Below are positions 25,342-33,045 of a stretch of 64,000 bases of DNA, piece by piece. The notes beneath the pieces are model-generated. The model saw nothing but the letters and a program-made list of their open reading frames with translations, had not been told where the DNA came from and made no database searches. A program made the position numbers and the translations under genes. The stretch's first letter is position 1. Each line of letters starts with the position of its first letter. The stretch comes from Salegentibacter salegens (lineage in GTDB: Bacteria > Bacteroidota > Bacteroidia > Flavobacteriales > Flavobacteriaceae), in the NCBI RefSeq assembly GCF_900142975.1, contig NZ_LT670848.1, positions 3,348,001-3,412,000 on the forward strand. The letters run 5' to 3'.

Positions 25342-25746
25342 ATGAAAAAGATTAGTGTGTATGTTGAAAAGGCCGAGGATGGGACTTACTGGGGAAGTAC
25401 TCAAAATCTACCAGGCGGAGTAAGTGCTTTTGGAAATTCATTAGATGAATTAAAGCAAAATCTCAAAGTTGCATTCGAGGATTATAAAGAAGTAGCAGAA
25501 GATCTTAATGAAGGATGGTTGAATGAAATTAAAGGTTTAACTGAATTTGAATATAGGCTGGATATAGCTTCATTTTTCAAACTTCTTCCAATAAAAATTT
25601 CTGCTATCGCCGAAAAATCCGGTATAAATCCTTCGCTAATGAGGCAATATGCCAGTGGAAAAGCAAATGCATCAGAAGAAAGAGCAAGAAGAATAGAAAA
25701 AGCGATTCACGAATTAGGTGAAGATCTTCTTTCAGTATCAATTTAA
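25342..25746 (+). CDS. hicB: HicB family antitoxin with DNA-binding C-terminus
   Basis: A 134-aa antitoxin. The N-terminal partial RNase H-like domain (SVYVEKAEDGTYWGSTQNLPGGVSAFG) binds HicA. The C-terminal helix-turn-helix (LPIKISAIAEKSGINPSLMRQYASGKANAS, about 80-112) is the probable binder of the tandem operators at 25110-25141. Its 3' end overlaps the convergent YciI gene by 4 bp. Confidence 0.92.
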   Translation: MKKISVYVEKAEDGTYWGSTQNLPGGVSAFGNSLDELKQNLKVAFEDYKEVAEDLNEGWLNEIKGLTEFEYRLDIASFFKLLPIKISAIAEKSGINPSLMRQYASGKANASEERARRIEKAIHELGEDLLSVSI

Positions 25747-26018
25747 TTCCCAATCACCACATTCCACTTTTTTACCGACCAGCTTTTAATAAGTCCGTTT
25801 TTTACGTAGGGATCATTTTGGGCAAAAGCTTCCGCGATTTTCTCGCTGTCGGCTTTAAAAACCAATACAGCTTCGTTTGCCGCGTCTATGGCTCCACCAA
25901 GTATTAGATAGCCTTCATTAAAATATTCGGTGGCGTGATTTAAGTGTTCTTTTCGGTATTTTTCTCTTTCCTCCAGGTAATTTTCAGAGGTGGTATAATC
26001 TAAAATATAATAATTCAT
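25743..26018 (-). CDS. YciI family protein
   Basis: A 91-aa ferredoxin-like alpha+beta barrel protein (YCII domain). It shows the conserved His in REKYRKEHLNHATEY, GYLILGGAI, and the Asp in FAQNDPYVKNGL. The biochemical role of the family is unclear. It lies 2 nt downstream of the broken glycosyltransferase on the same strand, so read-through from that gene would be expected. Confidence 0.88.
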   Translation of the reverse strand: MNYYILDYTTSENYLEEREKYRKEHLNHATEYFNEGYLILGGAIDAANEAVLVFKADSEKIAEAFAQNDPYVKNGLIKSWSVKKWNVVIGN

Positions 26019-26670
26019 CTTCAGTTTTTAAATTGTCTTCCTTTCCAGGAAAAATCCGAAAATAGAGATTTAACAGCTACATAAGTGCTAAAGAAAGGAT
26101 AAAAAATACTGCTCCAAAAATAACTTCGCATTACAGGTTCTCGCTTAAAAAATTTAGCTGCGCTATAGATTAGCATAAAATCAAGATTGAATTTCACAAG
26201 AAAAATGATCAAAATAGGTTGGTAAGGCAGGAGTTGAAATAACACTAAGAAAACAGCAGCGATAAGGCTTAGATTCATTAAAAGCACTGTAGCACCGGCG
26301 AATTTGGCAAATAAGCTTTTATATGCCGGGGCTTTAGAAGCCCAGCGAATGCGCTGTGAAACCAAATCACCAAAATTTTGTTGGGGTTGGGTATAAACGA
26401 TGACCTCCTTACTTTTAAAAAAACCGATTTTATAATTTTCCTGTTGAAATTTTTGAAGCAAAAAAACATCGTCACCACTGGCAATGTTATCATTTCCTGC
26501 AAATCCCGAAACCTCCAAAAAGGCTTGCTTTTCATAACACAAATTCGCGCCATTACACATAAAGGCTTTTTCGATACCAAAAGCTCCCGCTGTTGATGCC
26601 TGCAGGCTTAAAATATCCAGTGCTTCAAAATTACGGACTAGATTTTCCTGTTTGCTTTCTATATTTTCTG

Positions 26671-26678
26671 TTGAAAAA
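26671..26678 (+). repeat. Target-site duplication, left side of IS1595 copy 1
   Basis: TTGAAAAA, repeated at 27728-27735. Confidence 0.88.
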
Positions 26679-26681
26679 AGC

Positions 26682-26712
26682 TTTGTTCTAAGATGAATAT
26701 GTCTTATATTTG
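26682..26712 (+). promoter_or_regulatory. Transposase promoter inside the left end of IS1595 copy 1
   Basis: TTTG (26682-26685), 19 nt, TATATTTG (26705-26712). The -33 half lies inside the terminal repeat. Confidence 0.7.
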
Positions 26713-26729
26713 TGTAAAACTATATAGAT

Positions 26730-27725
26730 ATGATACCTTCAGATTTCAGGGATTTTTTCGTTAATAGTCCAGCGACTGTTCAACAAGAGATAGTGGCTTC
26801 GTTGCTATCATTGTCTTTGCAAGAAAGTGAAGTAAAGGACAGCAACGAGGCAAAAGCAGTTACCTGTCCTCATTGCTCAGAAAAGCGTGTTCGTGCCAAT
26901 GGCAAGCTCAAAGGCGTTCAACGCTATGTTTGCAATGGCTGTAAGAAGAATTTCAGTGAGACCACAGGTAAGTTTTGGTATAATATAAAAAAGAAAGAGA
27001 AGTTAAATCGGTATTTATACTGTTTGTTGTCGGGCTACAGTATCAGGAAAAGTGCAGAAGAGACGGAGATATCAATTCAAACGTCCTTTGATTGGAGACA
27101 TAAATTGCTCACGTCATTTTCCAGTGTTTCGGTAGAAGAGTTTCAGGGCATAGTCGAAAGCGATGACCTGTTCTTTGCCTACTCAGAAAAAGGAGGACGT
27201 CATTTAGGTAGAAAACCGAAAATGCGAGGAGAAAAAGCAAGCAAAGCAGGCATAAGTGATGAAAAAGTAGCTGTAGTGGCAACTTGTGATAGATCTGGAA
27301 ACAAAGACTTTAAAGTGGCCACAAGAGGTCGTATCAGTAAAGAGGATCTGAATAGAATACTTAAAGGGAAACTTGATAAAGCTGACGTACTCTGCAGCGA
27401 CAGCCATAGAAGTTATGGTGCTTTTGCAAAAGCCAACACAATTGCCCATAAAAAGTTCAACACCTCAAAGGGACAGCGAACCGTAGATAAGGTGTACCAT
27501 GTCCAGAATGTAAACAATATGGATATGAGATTGAGAAAGTTCATGGATTCTTTCAATGGGGTAGCTACAAAATACTTACAGAATTACTTGAATTGGTTCT
27601 TGGTACTTGAAAAAATCAAGAACTCAACCAGTAAAATGGCAACAGTTACAGCCATTGCCTTTGCTTCAAATAGCGCATGGTACGAGTACAAACAACAACT
27701 ATTCAATATGCTAATTAGAACTTAG
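26730..27725 (+). CDS. IS1595-family (ISXO2-like) transposase, copy 1
   Basis: A 331-aa transposase. An N-terminal zinc ribbon CPHCSEKRVRANG...RYVCNGCKKNF (about 46-75) is followed by a DDE-type ISXO2 domain with VESDDLFFAYSEKGGR (first Asp near 142) and LCSDSHRSYGAFAK (near 223). A C-terminal helical part follows, TVDKVYHVQNVNNMDMRLRKFM. It is identical in protein sequence to copy 2 at 55234-56229, so transposition is recent. Confidence 0.95.
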   Translation: MIPSDFRDFFVNSPATVQQEIVASLLSLSLQESEVKDSNEAKAVTCPHCSEKRVRANGKLKGVQRYVCNGCKKNFSETTGKFWYNIKKKEKLNRYLYCLLSGYSIRKSAEETEISIQTSFDWRHKLLTSFSSVSVEEFQGIVESDDLFFAYSEKGGRHLGRKPKMRGEKASKAGISDEKVAVVATCDRSGNKDFKVATRGRISKEDLNRILKGKLDKADVLCSDSHRSYGAFAKANTIAHKKFNTSKGQRTVDKVYHVQNVNNMDMRLRKFMDSFNGVATKYLQNYLNWFLVLEKIKNSTSKMATVTAIAFASNSAWYEYKQQLFNMLIRT

Positions 27726-27727
27726 CC

Positions 27728-27735
27728 TTGAAAAA
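27728..27735 (+). repeat. Target-site duplication, right side of IS1595 copy 1
   Basis: TTGAAAAA, matching 26671-26678. Confidence 0.88.
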
Positions 27736-28414
27736 AGACTTAGCGCAACCGGGCCGGCAATGAGTTTATTTCCGGTTTTAAGGATAAAATCATTATAGCT
27801 TTTTAACCAGTTTACAGGAACATTGCAATCGGCATCAGTGGTAAGGATATATTCAAATTCAGCTGAGTTAATCGCAGTACTAATCGCATCTTTTTTTGGC
27901 GAATTTGAAGTGCGTTGGTTTTCCAGAACTTTTAAATTGAAACCTAGATAAGTTTTCTGAAATTCCTCGATTATTTCCACCGAAATATCTTCAGACTCAT
28001 CATTTACCAGGATAATTTCATACTTAGATTCAGGATAATTTATCCTGGCTAAGGAACTCAATAAAACAGGTAAATTTTCGGCTTCATTTCTAAACGGTAC
28101 AATAATAGAAAACCGTATTTCTGTAGGTGAATTTTCCGAAGAGAATTCAGGGGTTTTTTTCCAGCCGTAAAGCAGCATTAGCATTAAAACCGAATAACAA
28201 ATACAAATTATAATAAAGATGAACATACTCGGTTTTTTAATTCTTAATTTTCTTGTAAAGTAAACCAAATCACTGAAAATTCAAGAACAGTAGAAAGAGA
28301 AAATAGCTAAACTTTGGCGTATTTGAAATCTCGCTAAGCGAGTAAGGAAATGAAATTGCTTAGCTTTGCGAAGCTACCTGAAATTTGGTGAGTTTTAAAT
28401 TGAAAAAAGTTATT

Positions 28415-29014
28415 TTGAAGAGCGAAAGAATCATTTTAGGAATTGATCCCGGCACCACGATTATGGGCTTCGGACTTATAAAAGTGGAAAATAAACAGAT
28501 GAAATTTATGCAGCTGAATGAATTGCAGCTCAGTAAATACAGCGATCATTATGTGAAACTTAAATTGATTTTTGAACGTACTATAGAGTTGATAGACACT
28601 TATCATCCAGATGAAATTGCGATTGAAGCCCCGTTTTTTGGGAAAAACGTACAATCTATGCTTAAGCTGGGAAGGGCACAGGGCGTGGCGATGGCCGCCG
28701 GACTTTCAAGAGAAATACCAATTACTGAATATTTACCCAAGAAAATTAAAATGGCAATTACCGGGAATGGGAATGCCAGTAAAGAACAGGTAGCAAAAAT
28801 GCTGCAAAGTTTACTCGGTTTGAAATCATTACCAAAGAATCTCGACTCAACCGATGGGCTCGCAGCCGCGGTTTGTCATTTTTACAATTCTGGTAGAACT
28901 GAGGTGGGAAAAAGCTATTCAGGTTGGGCCGCATTTGTAAAGCAAAATGAGCCACGAGTTCAGCCCCCTAACCCCCAAAGGGGGAAAGCCTCTGGGCTCC
29001 CAAAGAAAAAATGA
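28415..29014 (+). CDS. ruvC: Crossover junction endodeoxyribonuclease RuvC
   Basis: Holliday-junction resolvase. Catalytic acidic residues are in LGIDPGTTIMGFG (Asp near 10), AIEAPFFGKN (Glu) and LDSTDGLAAAVCHFY (final Asp pair). I place the start at TTG 28415, which gives the family N-terminus KSERIILGIDPG; GTG 28388 and TTG 28385 are also open. The normal protein should end shortly after GWAAFVKQNE; here the last 15 residues (starting PRVQPPNPQRGK) are encoded by an inserted palindromic repeat. The stop overlaps the hemW ATG by 4 nt. Confidence 0.92.
   Translation: MKSERIILGIDPGTTIMGFGLIKVENKQMKFMQLNELQLSKYSDHYVKLKLIFERTIELIDTYHPDEIAIEAPFFGKNVQSMLKLGRAQGVAMAAGLSREIPITEYLPKKIKMAITGNGNASKEQVAKMLQSLLGLKSLPKNLDSTDGLAAAVCHFYNSGRTEVGKSYSGWAAFVKQNEPRVQPPNPQRGKASGLPKKK
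28961..28998 (+). repeat. GC-rich palindromic repeat inside the ruvC 3' end
   Basis: CAGCCCCCTAACCCCCAAAG with the continuing GGGGG forms a CCCCC-AAA-GGGGG hairpin (28972-28984). It is far more GC-rich than its surroundings and encodes the atypical RuvC tail. Confidence 0.65.
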
Positions 29015-30258
29015 AATCCCCAGTCCAGAAAAAGGGTGTTTATGAATTAATGAAAGAGATTAAAATTTTGAGCGAAAAGTTGTTATACGGAATTGCTGAT
29101 AACTCTTCCCCTTCGGGGAGGCTGGGAGGGGCTGCAGGCTTGTACATTCATATTCCTTTCTGTAAGCAGGCTTGTCACTATTGTGATTTTCATTTTTCTA
29201 CCTCTTTAAAAAAGAAAGGGAAGCTTGTGGAAATGTTATGTAGGGAATTATTGCTAAGGAAGGATGAACTCAATTCTCCTGAAATCCAGACGATCTACTT
29301 TGGTGGCGGAACACCAAGTTTATTGGAAGCAGATGAACTTCAGCAAATTTTTGAGACAATTTATGCGAATTATAAGATTGCTGAAAATCCTGAAATAACC
29401 CTGGAAGCAAATCCCGATGATTTGACGGAAGAAAAGTTGGAAATGCTCAAGGCTTCTAAAATTAACCGGTTGAGTATTGGGGTTCAATCTTTTTTTGAAG
29501 AAGATTTAAAGTTGATGAATCGCGCCCATAATGCTGAAGAAGCTTTAAAAAGCATAAAACTCGCCAAACAATCTTTCGATAATATTTCTATTGATCTCAT
29601 CTACGGAATCCCGGGAATGAGTTTGGAACGATGGAAGCGAAACCTGGAAATTTCTCTTGAACTCGACGTACCTCATATTTCGAGTTATGCACTGACGGTT
29701 GAACCAAACACCGCACTTCAAAAATTTATAGAAAGAGGAAAAATAAAACCGGTAGATGATGAAGCTGCCAAACATCATTTTGAAATTCTGGTTGAAACCC
29801 TTACTAAAAATGGTTTTGAACATTATGAGTTTTCCAACTTCGGCAAGTCTGGTTATTTTTCACAAAACAACACCGCTTATTGGCTTGGAAAATCTTATTT
29901 GGGTATTGGTCCGGCAGCGCATTCTTATGATGGAAACTCCCGTAAATGGAACATTTCCAACAATCCGCTTTATATAAAATCGCTTGAAAAAGGTGAGATT
30001 CCGCAGGAAACAGAAGACTTATCGGTTTCTGACAAATACAACGAATATGTAATGACAAGACTTCGAACAAAATTCGGGGTGGATATTGCTGAGGTTTTTC
30101 AGAAATTTGGAGAAAATTACAAAGCTCACTTTGCGGAACTTGCAAAGCCGTTGCAAAAAGAAAATTTAATTCAGGAAAAAAATGGGATCTTTCATATTAC
30201 TTCTAAAGGAAAATTTTTAAGTGATGGTATTGCTGCAGATTTGTTTTTCCTGGAATAA
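29011..30258 (+). CDS. hemW: Radical SAM heme chaperone HemW (coproporphyrinogen oxidase-like)
   Basis: A radical-SAM 4Fe-4S protein that traffics heme. The cluster motif CKQACHYC is in YIHIPFCKQACHYCDFHF, followed by IYFGGGTPSLL, LSIGVQSFFEEDLKLMNRAHN, IDLIYGIPG and the C-terminal HemN domain (about 330-415). The family normally begins at YIHIPFC. Here 43 extra residues precede it, including a GC-rich repeat at 29101-29131 that encodes NSSPSGRLGG. Translation could begin at ATG 29011 (overlapping the ruvC stop) or at TTG 29140, which gives the usual 372-aa protein. A radical-SAM heme chaperone role is a family inference. Confidence 0.9.
   Translation: MKSPVQKKGVYELMKEIKILSEKLLYGIADNSSPSGRLGGAAGLYIHIPFCKQACHYCDFHFSTSLKKKGKLVEMLCRELLLRKDELNSPEIQTIYFGGGTPSLLEADELQQIFETIYANYKIAENPEITLEANPDDLTEEKLEMLKASKINRLSIGVQSFFEEDLKLMNRAHNAEEALKSIKLAKQSFDNISIDLIYGIPGMSLERWKRNLEISLELDVPHISSYALTVEPNTALQKFIERGKIKPVDDEAAKHHFEILVETLTKNGFEHYEFSNFGKSGYFSQNNTAYWLGKSYLGIGPAAHSYDGNSRKWNISNNPLYIKSLEKGEIPQETEDLSVSDKYNEYVMTRLRTKFGVDIAEVFQKFGENYKAHFAELAKPLQKENLIQEKNGIFHITSKGKFLSDGIAADLFFLE
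29101..29131 (+). repeat. GC-rich hairpin repeat inside the hemW 5' region
   Basis: CTTCCCCTTCGGGGAGGCTG with flanking bases forms a TCCCC-TTC-GGGGA hairpin. It is one of the short flavobacterial intergenic palindromes, here within open reading frame. Confidence 0.65.
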
Positions 30259-30286
30259 TATGTAACGGAATTAATATCAAAAATCG

Positions 30287-30294
30287 TAAATTTG
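30287..30294 (+). promoter_or_regulatory. -7 element immediately before an antitoxin start
   Basis: TAAATTTG ends 4 nt before the ATG at 30299, so the predicted transcript starts at or near the start codon (leaderless or nearly so). Confidence 0.55.
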
Positions 30295-30298
30295 AGTT

Positions 30299-30532
30299 AT
30301 GGCTATAGATCTTCAAAATAAGAAAATAGAATTAATTCAATGGTTATCCACCCTGGATGATGAATTCATTATTGACAAATTAATGGAACTACGAGATAGT
30401 GAGAAAGCTGATTGGTGGGAGGAAATAACTGTAGAAGAAAAAGAATCTATTAAACAAGGGGTAAATGATGCTGATTCCGGAAACTTAAAACCGCAGTCTG
30501 AAGTTAGAAAGCTTTATGAGAAATGGTTATAA
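30299..30532 (+). CDS. Antitoxin of a RelE/ParE-type module
   Basis: A 77-aa acidic protein typical of Bacteroidota addiction-module antitoxins: an N-terminal helical region (LIQWLSTLDDEFIIDKLMELRDSEKADWWEEITVEEKESI) and a C-terminal toxin-binding tail (NLKPQSEVRKLYEKWL). It overlaps the toxin gene by 17 nt, giving tight coupling. No clear DNA-binding motif is visible. Confidence 0.8.
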   Translation: MAIDLQNKKIELIQWLSTLDDEFIIDKLMELRDSEKADWWEEITVEEKESIKQGVNDADSGNLKPQSEVRKLYEKWL

Positions 30533-30821
30533 GATTTTTTGGACAACTCACGCACTTTCTGAACTTGAAGAAACAATAGCTTATTTAGAAGAAAATTGGA
30601 CAATAAGTGAATTAGAAAAATTCGCTAAGGAACTTGATCATACACTTGAGTTAATTTCCAAAAATCCTGAGATATTTCAGGTTTCATTCAAAAGAAAAAA
30701 TATTCGAAGAGCTGTGGTTGCAAAGTTCAACAGCCTTTATTATCGATTACATAATGATACTATTGAAATCTTATCTTTCTTTTCAAACAGACAGGATCCT
30801 TCCAAAATTAAAATCGATTAG
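30516..30821 (+). CDS. RelE/ParE family toxin
   Basis: A 101-aa toxin of the RelE/ParE superfamily: IFWTTHALSELEETIAYLEENW at the N-terminus, KNPEIFQVSFKRKNIRRAVVAKFNSLYYRL in the middle, and the C-terminal IEILSFFSNRQDPSKI strand with Arg. Whether it targets gyrase (ParE) or the ribosome (RelE) is not clear. The ATG at 30516 overlaps the antitoxin. Confidence 0.85.
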   Translation: MRNGYKIFWTTHALSELEETIAYLEENWTISELEKFAKELDHTLELISKNPEIFQVSFKRKNIRRAVVAKFNSLYYRLHNDTIEILSFFSNRQDPSKIKID

Positions 30822-30826
30822 ATTTT

Positions 30827-31573
30827 ATGCAAGCCACAATTAATTTTAAAGCTAAAGATTATACTATTGATCTCTCCAAACCCCTGGATATTTCAATTGG
30901 TTTGCGTGGGGATGAAAAAAACCCGGTGGCATGGTATTTAGATACTCCTAAAATAAAACCTGTGAAAGACGGTGATTTTATCGGGAAAGTTTCAGAAGGA
31001 GCTTCGGTTAATTTTAATAATATTCAGTTTAATCCACACGCTCACGGGACGCATACCGAATGTGTTGGGCATATTTCCAGGGAATTTTATAGCATCAATC
31101 AAACGCTGAAAACCTTCTTCTTTTTTTCTAAATTGATTTCAGTAGAACCCGAAATAATAGGAGAAGATAAAGTGATTTCCGAAGCGATTTTGAAGGAGAA
31201 AATCCAGCCTAACGAAACTGAAGCTTTAATTATACGAACGCTACCCAATTTTAGGGAAAAACAGACGAAAAAATATTCGCATACCAATTGGCCTTATCTT
31301 AGTGAAGAGGCTGCTATTTTTCTTAGAAATTCCGGCGTAAAACATTTGCTGATAGATTTGCCTTCGGTAGATAAGGAGAAGGATGGTGGTAAGTTGTTGG
31401 CGCATAAGGCCTTTTGGAATTACCCGAAAAACACCCGGTTTGATGCTACAATTACTGAATTGGTTTATGTTCCTAATTCTATAGAGGATGGAAATTATTT
31501 GCTAAACCTGCAAATAGCTTCTTTTGAAAACGATGCCAGCCCTTCAAAACCTGTTTTATATAAATTTTTATGA
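30827..31573 (+). CDS. Cyclase family protein (kynurenine formamidase-like)
   Basis: A 248-aa metal-dependent hydrolase of the cyclase/KynB family. The zinc motif HAHGTHTECVGH (near 64-75) is a variant of HxGTHxDxPxH, followed by LIIRTLPN and HLLIDLPSVDKEKDGGKLLAHKAFW near 180-206. The substrate could be N-formylkynurenine or another amide/lactone. It sits between the toxin gene and a DUF4260 gene, overlapping the latter by 4 nt. Confidence 0.85.
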   Translation: MQATINFKAKDYTIDLSKPLDISIGLRGDEKNPVAWYLDTPKIKPVKDGDFIGKVSEGASVNFNNIQFNPHAHGTHTECVGHISREFYSINQTLKTFFFFSKLISVEPEIIGEDKVISEAILKEKIQPNETEALIIRTLPNFREKQTKKYSHTNWPYLSEEAAIFLRNSGVKHLLIDLPSVDKEKDGGKLLAHKAFWNYPKNTRFDATITELVYVPNSIEDGNYLLNLQIASFENDASPSKPVLYKFL

Positions 31574-31920
31574 AAATTACACTCAAACTTGAAGAACTTG
31601 CGATGTTACTACTGGGAATCTTTGTGTTTAGCCGATTAGACTTTGCCTGGTGGTGGTTTTTGGTCTTATTTTTTACACCAGATTTTGGAATGTTGGGATA
31701 TCTCTTCAATAATAAAATTGGTGCTTTTATTTATAATCTTTTTCATCATAAAGGACTTGCTATTTCAATCTGGTTTCTGGGATTTTACCTGCAAAATGAA
31801 GTATTTCAATTAATAGGTGTAATTTTGTTTTCGCACGCGGTTTTTGATCGTATTTTAGGCTATGGGCTCAAGTACGAAAAAGGCTTCAAATTCACTCATT
31901 TGGGAGAAATAGGAAATTAA
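31570..31920 (+). CDS. DUF4260 family membrane protein
   Basis: A 116-aa protein with three to four predicted membrane helices. It shows the family pattern FFTPDFGMLGYLFNNKIGAFIYNLFHHKGLAI near the middle and FSHAVFDRILGYGLKYEKGFKFTHLGEIG at the C-terminus. Function is unknown. It overlaps the cyclase gene and is 1 nt from the DUF4230 gene, so they are likely one operon. Confidence 0.85.
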   Translation: MKITLKLEELAMLLLGIFVFSRLDFAWWWFLVLFFTPDFGMLGYLFNNKIGAFIYNLFHHKGLAISIWFLGFYLQNEVFQLIGVILFSHAVFDRILGYGLKYEKGFKFTHLGEIGN

Positions 31921-31921
31921 T

Positions 31922-32536
31922 ATGGAATTTTTATTTATCGGATTGGCCGTGGGAGCGGTCTTGGCTTATTTTATTTTCGCCAGGTTTAATAAGGAGAAAT
32001 CAAAGCTTAAAACTAACGAGCAGTCGTTGGTGATTATGGATAAAATAAGGAGTGTTTGTAAATTTATAACAGTTGAAGGCGATTTTTCTGAAGTCTATCA
32101 TTACGAGAATTTAAAGGAAAAATACCTGAGTTTACTTTTAGGGAAGAAGAAGGCTATTGTTTTGGTTAATGCTAAAGCGCACGTGGGTTTTGATCTTAGT
32201 AAAGTGAGAATGAATAGCGAAAATGAAAAGAGAACCATTGTGCTTACCAATTTTCCGCAGCCCGAATTGCTAACTGTAGAAACCGATTTTAAATATTACG
32301 ATAAGCGCGAAGGCTGGGCAAACCCTTTTACCACCTCAGATCTTACCGATATTAACCGTGACGCAAAAAACTATATAGTTGATAAAATTCCACAAAGCGG
32401 ACTTTTAGACCAGGCGCGAAAAGAGGCGCTGGATACTATTTTGTTGATGGAAAAAATAGTGGAAACCATAGGTTGGAAACTCGATTATACCGCGCTGACT
32501 TTAGAAGATAAAAACCAGGCGAAGATTGAGAAGTAG
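31922..32536 (+). CDS. DUF4230 domain protein
   Basis: A 204-aa protein with one N-terminal membrane anchor (FLFIGLAVGAVLAYFIFARF) and a DUF4230 domain: ITVEGDFSEVYHYE, LVNAKAHVGFDLSKV and the C-terminal IPQSGLLDQARKEALDTILLMEKIVETIGWKLDY. Function is unknown for the family; it is probably anchored with the domain outside the cytoplasm. Confidence 0.87.
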   Translation: MEFLFIGLAVGAVLAYFIFARFNKEKSKLKTNEQSLVIMDKIRSVCKFITVEGDFSEVYHYENLKEKYLSLLLGKKKAIVLVNAKAHVGFDLSKVRMNSENEKRTIVLTNFPQPELLTVETDFKYYDKREGWANPFTTSDLTDINRDAKNYIVDKIPQSGLLDQARKEALDTILLMEKIVETIGWKLDYTALTLEDKNQAKIEK

Positions 32537-32679
32537 CCTGTGGTAGTACGTCATTCTGAACTTGTCACTTCGAGCCGAGTCGAGAAGTCAGAATCTAAGA
32601 TGATTATTGTTTTTTTCATCTTAATACAAACCAAAACATTTTTAAGATTTCCGCCTGCGCGGAAATGACAATATTGCAT

Positions 32680-33045
32680 ATGGACATCGAAACCCTTAGA
32701 AATTATTGCATTAGCAAAAAAGGCGTAACCGAGGAACTTCCTTTTGGTCCAGATACCCTGGTTTTTAAAGTAATGGGAAAGGTTTTTGCATTGGCGGGCC
32801 TGGATTCGCTGCCAGTTAATGTAAACTTAAAATGCGATCCAGGGAAAGCAGTGGAACTTCGCGAAGAGTATGAAGCCCTTATTTTGCCCGGTTACCATAT
32901 GAACAAACAGCATTGGAACACCGTAATCCTGGATGGTCACTTAAAGTCGGACTTTATTTTTCAATTAGTAGACGATTCTTACAATTTGGTGAAAGCAGGA
33001 TTAACTAAAAAGCAACAACAAGAACTTAAAGATTTAGATGAATAA
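32680..33045 (+). CDS. MmcQ/YjbR family DNA-binding protein
   Basis: A 121-aa CyaY-like-fold protein: IETLRNYCISKKGVTEELPFGPDTLVFKVMGKVFALAGLD at the N-terminus and ILPGYHMNKQHWNTVILDG toward the C-terminus are the family signatures. DNA binding is an annotation inherited from structural work and the role is unclear. The ATG at 32680 fits the family start. The 5' side is a GATTTCCGCCTGCGCGG repeat. It overlaps the MutS-like gene by 8 nt. Confidence 0.87.
   Translation: MDIETLRNYCISKKGVTEELPFGPDTLVFKVMGKVFALAGLDSLPVNVNLKCDPGKAVELREEYEALILPGYHMNKQHWNTVILDGHLKSDFIFQLVDDSYNLVKAGLTKKQQQELKDLDE

Larger units (their letters stand above)
26679..27727 (+). mobile_element. IS1595-family element, copy 1, 1049 bp
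   Basis: The ends were set by comparison with the inverted copy at 55232-56280. Terminal repeats AGCTTTGTTCTAA and (reverse-complemented right end) GGCTAAGTTCTAA match at 10 of 13. An 8-bp target duplication TTGAAAAA flanks it, typical for IS1595. It interrupts a GT2 gene. Confidence 0.93.
26021..28226 (-). pseudogene. Glycosyltransferase family 2, split by an IS1595 element
   Basis: The 5' part (28226-27728) encodes an N-terminal membrane helix and a GT2 domain with SIIVPFRNEAENLP, LVNDESED and TTDADCN. The 3' part (26670-26021) encodes MCNGANLCYEK, the QQxRW-like QRIRWASK and C-terminal membrane helices. Removing 26671-27727 (the IS plus one TSD) rejoins the frame perfectly as ...ALSLFSTENIESKQ..., giving a 382-aa membrane GT2. 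The ATG at 28226 is preferred; a TTG at 28268 is possible. Each fragment keeps an open frame, but neither is a complete enzyme. Confidence 0.92.
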
